Below are positions 24,874 to 33,627 of a stretch of 64,000 bases of DNA, in pieces. Within the stretch, counting starts at the first letter, position 1, and every line of letters begins with the position of its first letter. The position numbers and the translations under genes are program-made. The notes under the pieces were generated by a model. The model had not been told where the DNA came from. It did no database searches and saw nothing but the letters and a program-made list of their open reading frames with translations. Source of the DNA: a virus; the IMG/VR virus record IMGVR_UViG_3300044816_000082, positions 1 to 64,000 of that record; one strand, 5' to 3'.

Positions 24874-25374
24874 ATGGCTGAGGCATTCAACGGACTACGG
24901 CTGCTCGCCGGGCTCCCGAAAGCGAACGGACTCGCGCCGCTCGCGGACGACCTCGTAGCAGCACCGGACAGCATCGTGGTGGTCGTCGCGACCCTCAAGG
25001 TCAAGGACCTCAACCATCACGTCGAGACGGACAGCACGACCGCGGTCACCCGTTTCCAGCAGATCGAGGCGATCGACGGCGCGGCGCGGCAGACGGTCCT
25101 CGACATCTTGACCAAGACCCGGGAGGACCGCACCGGGGAGAAGGCGATGATCTCCCCGAGTGGGGAGATCGTGGTGCAAGAAAGCCCTGCGGCGGAGCGG
25201 GTCACCGGCGGGGACAGTCCCGACGCGGCCGTCGAGGTCCCGTCATCGGCGTTGGGGGTGGCGTTCACCGAGAAGGGTGACGACGGGTGGGAAGACCCTG
25301 AGCCGCCGTTGCCCGTCAAGGATCTCGCGGCGGAGAAGGCCAAGCGGGCTGCACGGCGCCCCCCGAAGCCGTAA
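24874..25374 (+). CDS. Recombination-module protein, unknown
   Basis: 166 residues, ATG after CCCAGGAGGACAATC. The N-terminal 80 residues look globular (SIVVVVATLKVKDLNHHVE, then AARQTVLDILTKTRED); the rest is acidic, proline-rich and probably disordered, with a basic end. Placed between RecT and its likely nuclease partner, it may be an accessory recombination protein. No family recognised. Confidence 0.7.
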   Translation: MAEAFNGLRLLAGLPKANGLAPLADDLVAAPDSIVVVVATLKVKDLNHHVETDSTTAVTRFQQIEAIDGAARQTVLDILTKTREDRTGEKAMISPSGEIVVQESPAAERVTGGDSPDAAVEVPSSALGVAFTEKGDDGWEDPEPPLPVKDLAAEKAKRAARRPPKP

Positions 25375-25401
25375 TCCCAGCCTGATCTGTCAGCGCTAGG
25401 C

Positions 25402-25442
25402 GCTAACGTGGTTGACGATCGACGGCCCGGCGAGCGACCGGG
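25402..25442 (+). promoter_or_regulatory. Early promoter box (variant) and 5' hairpin leader
   Basis: GCTAACG TGG TTGACG (25402-25417), a variant shared only with 53425, then a 5-base-pair stem CCCGG/CCGGG with loop CGAGCGA (25426-25442). GAGGAGG precedes the GTG at 25469. Confidence 0.6.
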
Positions 25443-25468
25443 ACGAGGAACGCACGAGGAGGACACCT

Positions 25469-26671
25469 GTGACCATCATGCCGCTGACCGAACTTCTGGC
25501 CGGCACCCCGGCGCGCTCGGAGTGCCGCGAACCTGAGTGCGACCGGCCGATCCGGCGTCGGGGCCTGTGCTCGCGGCACTATCGGCAGGCGCGGCAGGTC
25601 GAGCGTTGGCGTGAGCTGGCACCGACCGCTCCGTCGCTCAAGGACGCCATGCGCATAGCGGACGAGATGCGGGACCGGTCGATGAAGACGGCCCGGGCAC
25701 GTGCCGAAGGCCGGTTCGGAGTCGGTCCGTCGGACCTCACGACGTGCCGGAAGCAGATCGAGTACCGGGAGAACCCCCCCGAGGGCTACGTCCCTGACCC
25801 GGTCGACAAGGGCGCCGCGTACGTCGGGACCATGATCCATGAGGGGATCGCGGCGGTCCGGCGCATCCTGTACCCGTGGTGTGAGATCGAGCGGGAGATC
25901 CACGTCCCGGGACTTGATGAACCGGGGCACGCGGATGTGTGGGACCCGATCGCTCACCGGGTCGAGGACGACAAGAGCGCCGGGGAGTGGGCGTGGGAGA
26001 AGATCGGACGGGACGGCGCCCGCGAGGAAGACATCGACCAGGCGATGCTGTACGCCCTCGGGTTGGCTGAGGAAGGGCTGACCGTCGTGACGGTGCGGTT
26101 GAACTACATCCGGCGAGCCAACGGCGAAGTCGAAGTGTTCGACTTCCCCTACGACCGAGGTCGGGCGCTCACCGCCTTGGGGCGGTTGCACACCATCCTC
26201 GATGACCTGACCGACGGCCGCGAGCTGCCCCGTGATCGGGAAGGACCGAGCATCGACCCGATCTGTGCCAGGTATTGCCCGGCGGTCAGACACTGCTGGG
26301 ACCTGCCGAACGTGCCGCAAGGCCGGACACCCGAGTCGTGGGTCAAGGTCCGCGATGACGAGACGATCGCGGCGTTGCTCGTCGACTACAACACGGCCCC
26401 GACCCCGGAGGCCAAGAAGCGGATCCGGGTGCTGCTGACCGGGTTGGACGCGGGGAGGTACGGCGACTTGATCCTCGGGTGGCGGGGTGGGAAGACAACC
26501 GAGGTGCAGGACCATGAGGCACGCTTGGTGCAGCTTGAGGCGGCGCTGCTCGCAGGGACGCCGCTGTCAGAGTTGGAGTACCCGATGAAGTCTGTGACGA
26601 GCAACGTGTCGATCAGCGTCGAGGCTGTCCGGCAGGCCACCCTCGACGCCGAAGCCGCGGAGGGACAGTGA
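25469..26671 (+). CDS. Cas4/RecB-type PD-(D/E)XK exonuclease
   Basis: 400 residues, GTG after GAGGAGGACACC (ATG 25478 also possible). An N-terminal zinc-finger-like CREPECDRPIRRRGLCSRHY is followed by the nuclease core: TTCRKQ (about 93), GTMIHEG (about 121), GHADVWD (about 153), EDDKSA (about 166) and CARYCPAVRHCW (about 266-277). The four Cys outside the core are those that hold an iron-sulfur cluster in Cas4/AddB-like nucleases. It would resect DNA ends for RecT. Confidence 0.82.
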   Translation: MTIMPLTELLAGTPARSECREPECDRPIRRRGLCSRHYRQARQVERWRELAPTAPSLKDAMRIADEMRDRSMKTARARAEGRFGVGPSDLTTCRKQIEYRENPPEGYVPDPVDKGAAYVGTMIHEGIAAVRRILYPWCEIEREIHVPGLDEPGHADVWDPIAHRVEDDKSAGEWAWEKIGRDGAREEDIDQAMLYALGLAEEGLTVVTVRLNYIRRANGEVEVFDFPYDRGRALTALGRLHTILDDLTDGRELPRDREGPSIDPICARYCPAVRHCWDLPNVPQGRTPESWVKVRDDETIAALLVDYNTAPTPEAKKRIRVLLTGLDAGRYGDLILGWRGGKTTEVQDHEARLVQLEAALLAGTPLSELEYPMKSVTSNVSISVEAVRQATLDAEAAEGQ

Positions 26672-27003
26672 GCCGCCCGGTCCTGGTCATCGTGCCGGTC
26701 ATCATCGGGCCGGCGCTCGTCAGCGACCGGGTGTGGTGGCTCAAGCAGCACCAAGACCGGTTCGCGGAGTTCCTCGCGGCGGTCTGCCTGAACGAGGGGG
26801 TTTACGCCCCGTCCTACGTTCCGCAGTGGTGGGTGGTGCTACCCGGTGATGCGCACCCCTTCGCGGGTGTCGAGGAGGTCACAAGCCTGTTCGACGGGGA
26901 CATCGTGGAGCAGGCTCTCGAGACGATGGACGATCTGCTCCCGCAGGGCATCGGGGTCGTGTGGAGCGTCCTCGAGGTCGCGAACCGGGGGCGTGACTCG
27001 TGA
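26668..27003 (+). CDS. Small protein, unknown
   Basis: 111 residues, GTG overlapping the nuclease stop. The N-terminus is hydrophobic (PVLVIVPVIIGPALV), perhaps a buried strand rather than a membrane helix, followed by a Trp-rich middle and an acidic helical end. No family recognised. Part of the nuclease operon. Confidence 0.65.
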   Translation: MSRPVLVIVPVIIGPALVSDRVWWLKQHQDRFAEFLAAVCLNEGVYAPSYVPQWWVVLPGDAHPFAGVEEVTSLFDGDIVEQALETMDDLLPQGIGVVWSVLEVANRGRDS

Positions 27004-27563
27004 CCCCCGATGCGTTGCGCTGGGCCGCGCTCGGGCAGGCACTCGCGCGGCGCCTGGACCTGACGAACACCCTCAAGGCAGCGACGTGGTGGCCGCACCC
27101 GGGCGGGTTCAGCGACGGCGACGCGATCCTGGGTGTTGGGGACCTGCAGAGCATGTTGAGCTACGACTCCGGGCTGTGGGACGCCGCCGGGGCCCCGTGG
27201 GAGTTCGTCCTGCAATTCGACTTCGCCGGTTACCCACTGGGGGACCAGGAACGGGCGGTCCTGGCGTGGCTGGCCTTGAACGACCCCGCGTACGGGCACC
27301 GTGCCACTGTGGAGGCGCTAGCGCGCGCCTACCGACACCGACCTATGCACCCGACGGGATTCGGCGTCACAGAGGCGTGCTCAGCCTGTTTGGGGGGTGT
27401 TGGGGTCGGTGACCCGGGGGAGGAACGGGCGTGCGGGTGCTGGGGGTTGAGCCAACCGGTCTGCGGGACGTGCGTTGATCCGGCGAGCCACCGGCACCTC
27501 ACCCTCGCGGAGTGGCCCTGCGAGGACGCCCGGGCGCTGGTCCGGATCCACACCCCGGGATGA
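27000..27563 (+). CDS. Cys-rich protein, possible zinc binder
   Basis: 187 residues, GTG overlapping the previous stop. The first 115 residues are a mixed domain with many Trp; the C-terminal part has CSACLGG, CGCWG, VCGTC and a Cys/His-containing end, which would suit one or two zinc sites. Unknown function; overlaps the next gene by 4 bases. Confidence 0.65.
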   Translation: MTPDALRWAALGQALARRLDLTNTLKAATWWPHPGGFSDGDAILGVGDLQSMLSYDSGLWDAAGAPWEFVLQFDFAGYPLGDQERAVLAWLALNDPAYGHRATVEALARAYRHRPMHPTGFGVTEACSACLGGVGVGDPGEERACGCWGLSQPVCGTCVDPASHRHLTLAEWPCEDARALVRIHTPG

Positions 27564-28156
27564 ACGCCTCCGAGGTACTCCAAGCGCTACTCACCCGGCA
27601 CGAGCCGCCTCGGTGGGCTGCCTTTCCAGAGATGCGCATGGGGAAGATCGACACGCTGCGAGGGATCGACAGCCAACGCTGCGACCTGTGGACTGTTGAC
27701 CTGTGGCCGAGTTCCCTCGAGCGGATCGCATACGAGATCAAGGTCAGCCGTGCGGACTACGTCCACGAACTCAAGCACCCTGAGAAGCGTCGGCTCGCCA
27801 TGCTCATCAGCAACAGGTACTGCTTCGCTGTCCCGGCCGGCCTGATCCGACACAACGAGGTCCCCCTCGACTGCGGATTGGTCGAGGTCCACCCGAACGG
27901 GATCCGTGAGGTCGTCAGCGCACCCTGGCGTGACATCCCCCCACCGACCGCACGTTTCATCGCAGAGCTCGCTCGGCGCGCGATCGCCCCGGAGCAGCTC
28001 AGAGCCGCGGAGGTCCGACGTCGGGTCAGCATGCTCGAGGACACCGAACGTCGTCTCAAGATCGAGATCGGCCGGCAACGCGCTGCTCTCAGCGGCGCGC
28101 TGAGCACACCCGGGCAGGTCGCTGCTGCTCGGGCTCTGTCCCACATCGACCCGTAG
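27560..28156 (+). CDS. PD-(D/E)XK-like protein (MmcB-like)
   Basis: 198 residues, ATG overlapping the previous stop. The core DLWTVDLWPSSLERIAYEIK followed by VSRADYVHEL, then KRRLAMLISNRYCFAVPAG, has the acidic...E-x-K pattern of PD-(D/E)XK proteins of the MmcB type, linked to DNA repair in bacteria. The C-terminal 70 residues form a charged helix. It sits in the recombination operon. Enzymatic activity is inferred from the pattern only. Confidence 0.6.
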   Translation: MNASEVLQALLTRHEPPRWAAFPEMRMGKIDTLRGIDSQRCDLWTVDLWPSSLERIAYEIKVSRADYVHELKHPEKRRLAMLISNRYCFAVPAGLIRHNEVPLDCGLVEVHPNGIREVVSAPWRDIPPPTARFIAELARRAIAPEQLRAAEVRRRVSMLEDTERRLKIEIGRQRAALSGALSTPGQVAAARALSHIDP

Positions 28157-28165
28157 GAGCTCCGC

Positions 28166-28825
28166 GTGGAGTACACCGTCCGTCCCCACACCCCCCCGTG
28201 GCCGCAGCGCTACGCGCCGCGGCAGGGTGCCTCCACGTTCCGTGCGTCGTGGAGCGACACCCTCCGGTTGCTCAGCTCCGAGATATGGACGCTTGACGGA
28301 CGACAGGTCATCACCCAACTCGACGTCAAGGCCGATGACGTCCAGCAGGACGGGACGCTCCGCGCCGATGCCCGCGTCGGTCACCCCGGGGTGAGGATCT
28401 CGTTCCGCACCCCAGCGGCGCCCCTGATGTTCGCGACCGATGAGTACCCCGATTGGCAGATGAACGTCCGCGCGATCGCCCTCACCCTCAAAGCGCTCCG
28501 CGCCGTCGACAGGTACGGCATCATCCCCGAGGCGGCGCAGTACGCCGGGTTCCGGGCGAGCCCGACCGGAACAGGTGTGGACGAGTCACCGATGTGGACG
28601 TCAGCGGAGGCTGCCGCGCGTCACCTGGCCGACCTCGCGAACCGAGCTGGACTGTCAGTGACCAGCGAGATGCTCCTTGACAGCCCCGCGCAGCTACGCC
28701 GGGCATGGCTGGTCGTGGCGAAGACCGTGCATCCTGACGTTGGAGGGATGACCTTGGACTTCCAGAACGCTGAGGCAGCGCAGCGCAGGGTCGACGCCGA
28801 CCAGCGATCGAGGGGGGTGACATGA
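28166..28825 (+). CDS. Protein with C-terminal J-domain-like HPD segment
   Basis: 219 residues, GTG after GTAGGAGC. The N-terminal 130 residues are a beta-rich unknown domain. The C-terminus has LRRAWLVVAKTVHPDVGG, then NAEAAQRRVDAD: an HPD motif followed by GG and a helix, like the J domain of DnaJ co-chaperones. It may recruit host DnaK to replication complexes. The helix before HPD is shorter than in canonical J domains. Confidence 0.6.
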   Translation: MEYTVRPHTPPWPQRYAPRQGASTFRASWSDTLRLLSSEIWTLDGRQVITQLDVKADDVQQDGTLRADARVGHPGVRISFRTPAAPLMFATDEYPDWQMNVRAIALTLKALRAVDRYGIIPEAAQYAGFRASPTGTGVDESPMWTSAEAAARHLADLANRAGLSVTSEMLLDSPAQLRRAWLVVAKTVHPDVGGMTLDFQNAEAAQRRVDADQRSRGVT

Positions 28826-29259
28826 CCTACCCCGACCCGAACAGGTTCCGGGGTCGCCTCAAGGACTACCTCGCCTGGGCCGCCGACGGGTTCCGACCGA
28901 CGCCGCTCTGGTGCGTGAAGCACTGGGTTCCGTGTCCCGTCGAGGGGAAACCGGGGCTGCTCGTCACGATCATCTTGCAGACCGAGTTGATGAGCCAGAT
29001 GCCCGCCGACGTCGGGGACGCGACCGGGATGAACTCGTGGCAGGCGAACCGGGTCACCCCGCTGTGCTGCGAACTCGGAGACGAGCTCATGGCGTGGCTG
29101 TGGGAGGAGGTCGACGCACCGCACTGCGGTGTCCGACCTCCCGCCGGCCACCGATGGCAGCACGGCCGGGTCTGCTGGTACCGCCCCGGACATCTGTTCG
29201 GCCACGAATGGGACAACCCCGGATCGATCTTCGCCCTGCGCCCTGGTGGGGCCGGCTAG
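28822..29259 (+). CDS. Small Trp/Cys-rich protein, unknown
   Basis: 145 residues, ATG overlapping the previous stop. Contains WCVKHWVPCPVEG, LCCELGDEL and a His/Cys-rich second half (PHCGVRPPAGHRWQHG, then RPGHLFGHEW), so metal binding is possible. No family recognised. Confidence 0.7.
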   Translation: MTYPDPNRFRGRLKDYLAWAADGFRPTPLWCVKHWVPCPVEGKPGLLVTIILQTELMSQMPADVGDATGMNSWQANRVTPLCCELGDELMAWLWEEVDAPHCGVRPPAGHRWQHGRVCWYRPGHLFGHEWDNPGSIFALRPGGAG

Positions 29260-29507
29260 TGGCGGGCATGGCCGCGGTCGCGTGCCGATCATGCCGGGCA
29301 CGGATTGTGTGGGCTGTCACGGTGAACGGAAAGAGCATGCCTGTCGACTACGAACCCAACCCCGACGGCAACGTGATCCTCGACGCTTCGACGTCTGGTC
29401 CGCCCGTCGCGATCGTCAGGAGCGCCCCCGCTGAGCCTGGGGAGATCCGTCGGATGTCACATTTCGCAACTTGCCCGCGGGCCGGGTTGCACCGCAGGTC
29501 GCGGTGA
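29259..29507 (+). CDS. Small zinc-ribbon-like protein
   Basis: 82 residues from a GTG overlapping the previous stop by one base (ATG 29268 is an alternative). CRSCRARIVW at the N-terminus and HFATCP near the end are the likely Cys/His ligands; between is a beta-rich stretch. Last gene before the replication leader. Confidence 0.6.
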   Translation: MAGMAAVACRSCRARIVWAVTVNGKSMPVDYEPNPDGNVILDASTSGPPVAIVRSAPAEPGEIRRMSHFATCPRAGLHRRSR

Positions 29508-29534
29508 GACGTGGAGGTTGCGCCAGAACGGGCG

Positions 29535-29587
29535 TAACGTCCCTGCGGGCAAAAGGGAGGGCCGGTCCGCTGACGACGGACCGGCCC
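29535..29587 (+). promoter_or_regulatory. Replication operon leader: TAACGT box and 11-base-pair hairpin
   Basis: TAACGT (29535-29540) may be a -10. A perfect 11-base-pair stem (29559-29569 with 29577-29587) has a 7-base loop CTGACGA. No T run follows, so it is not a normal terminator; it resembles the other leader hairpins in size. GGAGG and a TTG start (29625) follow. Confidence 0.5.
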
Positions 29588-29624
29588 AAAGCTCCCCACC
29601 CGTCACCCAACGGAGGAACCGGCC

Positions 29625-29681
29625 TTGAGCGTACCCGCCGACAGAACGCACGGACCGACTGAGCTCCGAGCGATTCGGTGA
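29625..29681 (+). CDS. 18-residue leader peptide, TTG start
   Basis: TTG 9 bases after CGGAGGAA, 18 sense codons, stop overlapping the next GTG by 4 bases. The good ribosome site and the tight overlap support translation. It probably couples or regulates the replication initiator gene. Confidence 0.4.
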   Translation: MSVPADRTHGPTELRAIR

Positions 29682-30457
29682 GCCTCCGCGCGACCCTGTG
29701 GGCTCTCGACGACGCACCGACTGACGACCCCGCGGAGGTGGTCGTCCTGCTCGCTCTAGCCGACGACGCGGACACTGAGGGCCGAAACGCGTGGCCTTCA
29801 CAGGTCCGCCTCGCGTCCCGATCTCGCTGCAGCCTGAGGACCGTGCAGCGTCGCCTCGTGGCGCTCGAGGACCGTGGCCTCATCGTCCGAAGCGAGACGA
29901 CTGACTCCCGGTACCAGTCACTCCCTGTGAGGAAACGGCCCGTCTGCTACGAGCTCTCACTGCACTTGACACGTCAGCCTGACGCGTCAGGGGAGACCGC
30001 CGACCCCTCGTCTGACACGACAGATTCCGCATTTTTGACACGACAGTCAGTGGCGGACAACCCGAAGACCAACCCGTACGTTCAAGAGCAACCCGTTAGG
30101 GCCGCGAAACGCGGCACAAGAATCGCGGATCCCTTCACGCTCACCGACGGTGACATCGCCTTCGCTCGAGAGCGTCGTGTTGTGACGAGCCGCCTCGAGC
30201 TCGAAGTGATGCGTGAGGCATTCGTGGCGCACCACGCCGCGAAGGGCACGGTCAGCAAAGACTGGCGGGCGTCATGGCGAACCTGGGTGCTGAACGCGGT
30301 GAAGTTCGGGGGCGGATCGGGTACGGTGCGCCGAGCGGTTGTGGGTGCGAACTCGCAGCACGAGGGACCGAGCAGGGCAATGACCGGAGCCGAGTGGCTC
30401 GCAGAAGGCACGGCCGGGGTAGCTCCCGGGCCGGTACAGGAAGGGCTACCGCTGTGA
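29678..30457 (+). CDS. Replication initiator-like winged-helix protein
   Basis: 259 residues, GTG overlapping the leader peptide. N-terminal winged helix (about 40-75; SLRTVQRRLVALEDRGLIV) as in phage replication initiators of the O/DnaD type. A disordered middle rich in Ser/Thr follows, then a C-terminal domain with GTVSKDWRASWRTWVLNAV, the helix common in these proteins for contacting the helicase loader. The next gene is that loader, which strengthens the call. Confidence 0.75.
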   Translation: MSLRATLWALDDAPTDDPAEVVVLLALADDADTEGRNAWPSQVRLASRSRCSLRTVQRRLVALEDRGLIVRSETTDSRYQSLPVRKRPVCYELSLHLTRQPDASGETADPSSDTTDSAFLTRQSVADNPKTNPYVQEQPVRAAKRGTRIADPFTLTDGDIAFARERRVVTSRLELEVMREAFVAHHAAKGTVSKDWRASWRTWVLNAVKFGGGSGTVRRAVVGANSQHEGPSRAMTGAEWLAEGTAGVAPGPVQEGLPL

Positions 30458-31152
30458 GCAGCGAACCAACGTTGGTGGGCGAGAGCACCCCGGTTTGGCA
30501 GGACAGGATCCCGCCGGAGGTACGGGATCGGCTCGATGATGCTGGGTGGGATCAGGTGATGGTCGACGAGGGTCCGGCGGCGATCGCCGCAGAGGTTCGG
30601 GCCGTGCAGGAGCGGGCGCGTCGAGCGTGGTGGGAGCAGGCCGTCCCGGTCGACTTCCGGGCCGCGACCCTCGAGGCCGTGGGGATGCTCGGGGAGGGGC
30701 AGGCTGAGGCGATCCAGCGGTGGTTGCCGGGGACGACTCCGAACCTGCTGATCGTCGGTCAGACCGGGACGGGTAAGACCTACGCGGGGTATGCGGTGCT
30801 GCGGGAGGCTGCGCGCCTGGGGCAGTGGACGTGGGCATCAACTGCGTTCGAGCACGTCCGTAACAGCGGGTTCAGCGACGGCGACCCGAAGCTCGTGGAG
30901 AGGTCCTGCCGTGCTGACGTGCTGCTGCTCGACGACTTGGGGGCTGAGCGGACAACGGACTTCGCGGTGGAGTCGCTCGCGGCGCTGGTCGATGAGCGGC
31001 GGCGGGAGCACCGCCGTACGATCTTCACGACGAACCTCGGTCGGTCTGAGCTTGTGAAGCGGTACGACGACCGGATTGTGTCGCGGATCGCTGGCGGGGC
31101 ATCGGTCGTGTTGCTGAACGGGACCGACCGCCGGTTCACGCAGTCGTGGTAG
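30454..31152 (+). CDS. DnaC-like helicase loader ATPase
   Basis: 232 residues, GTG overlapping the initiator stop. AAA+ ATPase of the DnaC/IstB type: Walker A GQTGTGKT (102-109), Walker B LLLDDLGAE (about 155-163), sensor region TIFTTN, and an Arg-rich C-terminus (DDRIVSRI) that would hold the arginine finger. It would load the host replicative helicase onto DNA melted by the initiator; no phage helicase gene was recognised. Confidence 0.85.
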   Translation: MSSEPTLVGESTPVWQDRIPPEVRDRLDDAGWDQVMVDEGPAAIAAEVRAVQERARRAWWEQAVPVDFRAATLEAVGMLGEGQAEAIQRWLPGTTPNLLIVGQTGTGKTYAGYAVLREAARLGQWTWASTAFEHVRNSGFSDGDPKLVERSCRADVLLLDDLGAERTTDFAVESLAALVDERRREHRRTIFTTNLGRSELVKRYDDRIVSRIAGGASVVLLNGTDRRFTQSW

Positions 31153-31280
31153 CCGACGCGCCGGGGCACCCGACGGTCGAGGCGCGGTTGTTCCGCGTGT
31201 CCTTGTCGGTGTGGGCCGCGATGATCGTGGCTGCGGTGACCTGGCGGGGTTGCCGGCGGACCCGAAGGACCCGACTGTGA
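31146..31280 (+). CDS. 44-residue membrane protein
   Basis: GTG inside the end of the loader gene, stop overlapping the methyltransferase GTG. A polar N-terminus is followed by one short hydrophobic helix (LSVWAAMIVAAV) and a very basic tail (RRTRRTR). Overlaps on both sides suggest it is translated. Role unknown. Confidence 0.5.
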   Translation: MVADAPGHPTVEARLFRVSLSVWAAMIVAAVTWRGCRRTRRTRL

Positions 31281-33172
31281 CCAGCGCTGAGCTCGCCCCT
31301 GGTCCGCCTGTCGACGGTTGGGAGTTGCTCGCGCAGACCTACACAGGCGACCTGCGGATCCCGACGTTGGACAGCCCGACCGTCGTGAGCCTGTTCTCGG
31401 GCGTCGGCGGGCTCGACGCTGGATTCGAGATGGCCGGGTACCGCGTCGCGGTGCAGGTCGAGAAGGACAAGAACTGCCAGACCGTGCTGGGAGCACGGTT
31501 CCCCGATAGCCGAATCTTCGGTGACGTCACGGAGGTGTCCGTTGAGCAAGTCCTCGAGGCTTTGGGAGGACGACGACCCCACATTCTCATCGGGGGGTTC
31601 CCCTGCACAGACCTCTCTGTGGCCGGGGGCCGTGCTGGACTGGCTGGCACACGGTCCGGTCTCTACGGCGAGCTTATTCGGCTTGCTGATGGCCTCCTGC
31701 CCGAGTGGGTGGTGGTCGAGAACGTCCCCGGGCTGCTCTCTGCCGACATCGATCCCGAAGCCAACGACGGCGCCGGATGGGGACCAGGAACCGCCATGGG
31801 ACTTGTTCTCGGAGACCTCACCGGGTACCGCCCCCCCATCCCCGACGGTGGCTGGCGCAACAGCGGAGTGTGTGTGGGACCCCTCAGATCCGTCGCTTGG
31901 CGCGTCCTTGACGCTCGACACTTCGGAGTCGCCCAGCGTCGCCGCCGGGTGTTCCTTGTCGCGCACGTTGGAGACGGGACCGCACCTGCTGAGGTACTCC
32001 TTGAGCCCGAGGTCATGCGCGGGGATCCTCCGCAGGGCGTCGCGCCGCGGCCGCGCGCTTCCCGCCCAGTTGCACCGGCCGCTGTACGCGCAGGCGTCGG
32101 AACTGCTGACGGAGCAGGAGAGGGTGACGCTGGCCCCGCCCGGCCCTTGATGACCGCGGAGCAGGGCATCGTGAGCGCCCTAACGTCGAGCTTGGGTGAG
32201 GGTGGGCCGGACGCCGCGCATGCCCACGCGGGATGGTTCGTGGAGGTCGAGGAGCAGGACGTGACGAGCAGCCTGCTCGCGAGCGCCGGGGCAGGCCGTA
32301 TCCGCACTGAGGAAGCCGCCGGCGGGCAACTCGTGCCGCTCGATGAGGGAGCTGGGTTCACCCTCGAGTACCTCGCAGGGAGCTGCCCTACCCAAGCGTG
32401 GGGATGGCTGCCTGACAGCAGCCCGTTCTACTTCCGCGCTCGACACGGCCGGTGGACGATCGAGGTCGGCAACATCGGTTGGCCGCTGCTGTACGACCAG
32501 TGGCCCGAGGACCCTGAGGTGCTCACGAGCGGCGAGGACCCGACCCACGGGCACATGTCCGCTCAGGACGTGCGCCGTATCCTGAGCGAGACGTTCGCCG
32601 TCGGGGACACCCGAGCGACCGAGCTCGTCGTGGAGGCCGTGGACTTACGGAACGGCGGTCTGTCGACGGAGGTGACCAGCACCCTGCAATCACATGGCCG
32701 GTCCTACTCGCTGAACGCACAACCGACGATCCTCGAGCACGTCCCGGACGTGACCGCGACGGTCACCGCCAAATGGGCCAAGGGCAGTGGGGGGCCGGCC
32801 GGCGATGAGGCGCAGAACCTCGTCGCGACCGACCCGGAGACGTACAACCCTGTCCCGATCGACCTCAAGGCTGCGACCAAGACCGACCACCGGACCGGCG
32901 TCGGGACCGTCGGCGCTGGTTTCGGTGACCCCGGAGACCCCATCGGCACCCTCACGACCGGCTCCACGCAGGGCGTCAGCGGTCCCCGTGTGCGACGCCT
33001 GACCCCCACGGAATGCGAGCGGCTGATGGGAATGCCGGACGGATGGTGCAACCCCGACGGGAAGACCTCTGACAGCGCGGTCTACCGCGCGTGTGGGAAC
33101 GCTGTCGTGATGGCGGTCAGCGCATGGGTCGCGTGGCGCTTGGCTGCCTACGACGCCGGGTGGCGTCCCTGA
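31277..33172 (+). CDS. C5-cytosine DNA methyltransferase with inserted domain
   Basis: 631 residues; the GTG overlapping the previous stop is preferred to an upstream ATG. Motif I SLFSGVGGLDAGF, motif IV GGFPCTD with catalytic Cys110, motif VI VENVPG, motif VIII QRRRRVFLV and motif X GNAVV are all present, so it should methylate cytosine at C5. Between motifs VIII and X lie about 350 residues instead of the usual 100-150, including an aromatic segment PFYFRARHGRWTIEVGNIGW at about 380-400 that does not look like a target-recognition domain. Likely protects phage DNA from restriction. Confidence 0.85.
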   Translation: MTSAELAPGPPVDGWELLAQTYTGDLRIPTLDSPTVVSLFSGVGGLDAGFEMAGYRVAVQVEKDKNCQTVLGARFPDSRIFGDVTEVSVEQVLEALGGRRPHILIGGFPCTDLSVAGGRAGLAGTRSGLYGELIRLADGLLPEWVVVENVPGLLSADIDPEANDGAGWGPGTAMGLVLGDLTGYRPPIPDGGWRNSGVCVGPLRSVAWRVLDARHFGVAQRRRRVFLVAHVGDGTAPAEVLLEPEVMRGDPPQGVAPRPRASRPVAPAAVRAGVGTADGAGEGDAGPARPLMTAEQGIVSALTSSLGEGGPDAAHAHAGWFVEVEEQDVTSSLLASAGAGRIRTEEAAGGQLVPLDEGAGFTLEYLAGSCPTQAWGWLPDSSPFYFRARHGRWTIEVGNIGWPLLYDQWPEDPEVLTSGEDPTHGHMSAQDVRRILSETFAVGDTRATELVVEAVDLRNGGLSTEVTSTLQSHGRSYSLNAQPTILEHVPDVTATVTAKWAKGSGGPAGDEAQNLVATDPETYNPVPIDLKAATKTDHRTGVGTVGAGFGDPGDPIGTLTTGSTQGVSGPRVRRLTPTECERLMGMPDGWCNPDGKTSDSAVYRACGNAVVMAVSAWVAWRLAAYDAGWRP

Positions 33173-33627
33173 TGGCCGGCGAGCGGGACCCGGATCTGCT
33201 CCGGATGCTCACCGTCCAACAGCCCCACGCCTACGCCCTCGCGGTCGGCCTGAAACCGGTCGAGAACAGGACGACCCGAACGCGGCACCGGGGTCCGGTC
33301 GGGATCCACGCCGGGTTGCTGTGGAGCGTCCGCGGCCACCCCGATGCCCGCCTCGCGACCTTGGAGCACGCCCGTGCGGGAGGGCTGACGACGCTGTCGC
33401 GGGGGAGCCGTCCCGGTCCTGGGTGGGCGCGCGGGGCGGTGATCGCGGTCGCGCAGATCACCGGGTGCCACCTGGACGTCGGGTGCTGCCGACCGTGGGG
33501 TGAGGAAGGCACTTGGCATTGGGAGGTCGAGACCCCCCGGTTGCTGAGCGCCCCCGTCCCAGCTCGCGGTCAACTCGGCCTGTGGCAGGCATCGAAGGCG
33601 CTGCGCGACGCGGTGTCCGCGGCATGA
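33172..33627 (+). CDS. ASCH domain protein
   Basis: 151 residues, ATG overlapping the methyltransferase stop by one base. LTVQQPHAYALAVGLKPVEN, then RHRGPVGIHAG, GAVIAVAQI and GQLGLWQ give the whole ASCH pattern, a PUA-related fold that binds RNA or modified nucleic acid. In phages it often lies beside DNA-modification genes, as here between two methyltransferases. Confidence 0.75.
   Translation: MAGERDPDLLRMLTVQQPHAYALAVGLKPVENRTTRTRHRGPVGIHAGLLWSVRGHPDARLATLEHARAGGLTTLSRGSRPGPGWARGAVIAVAQITGCHLDVGCCRPWGEEGTWHWEVETPRLLSAPVPARGQLGLWQASKALRDAVSAA

Noticed and set aside
29559-29587. Hairpin as intrinsic terminator
   Set aside because: No T run follows and it lies between a -10-like box and a ribosome site, so a leader hairpin is more likely.
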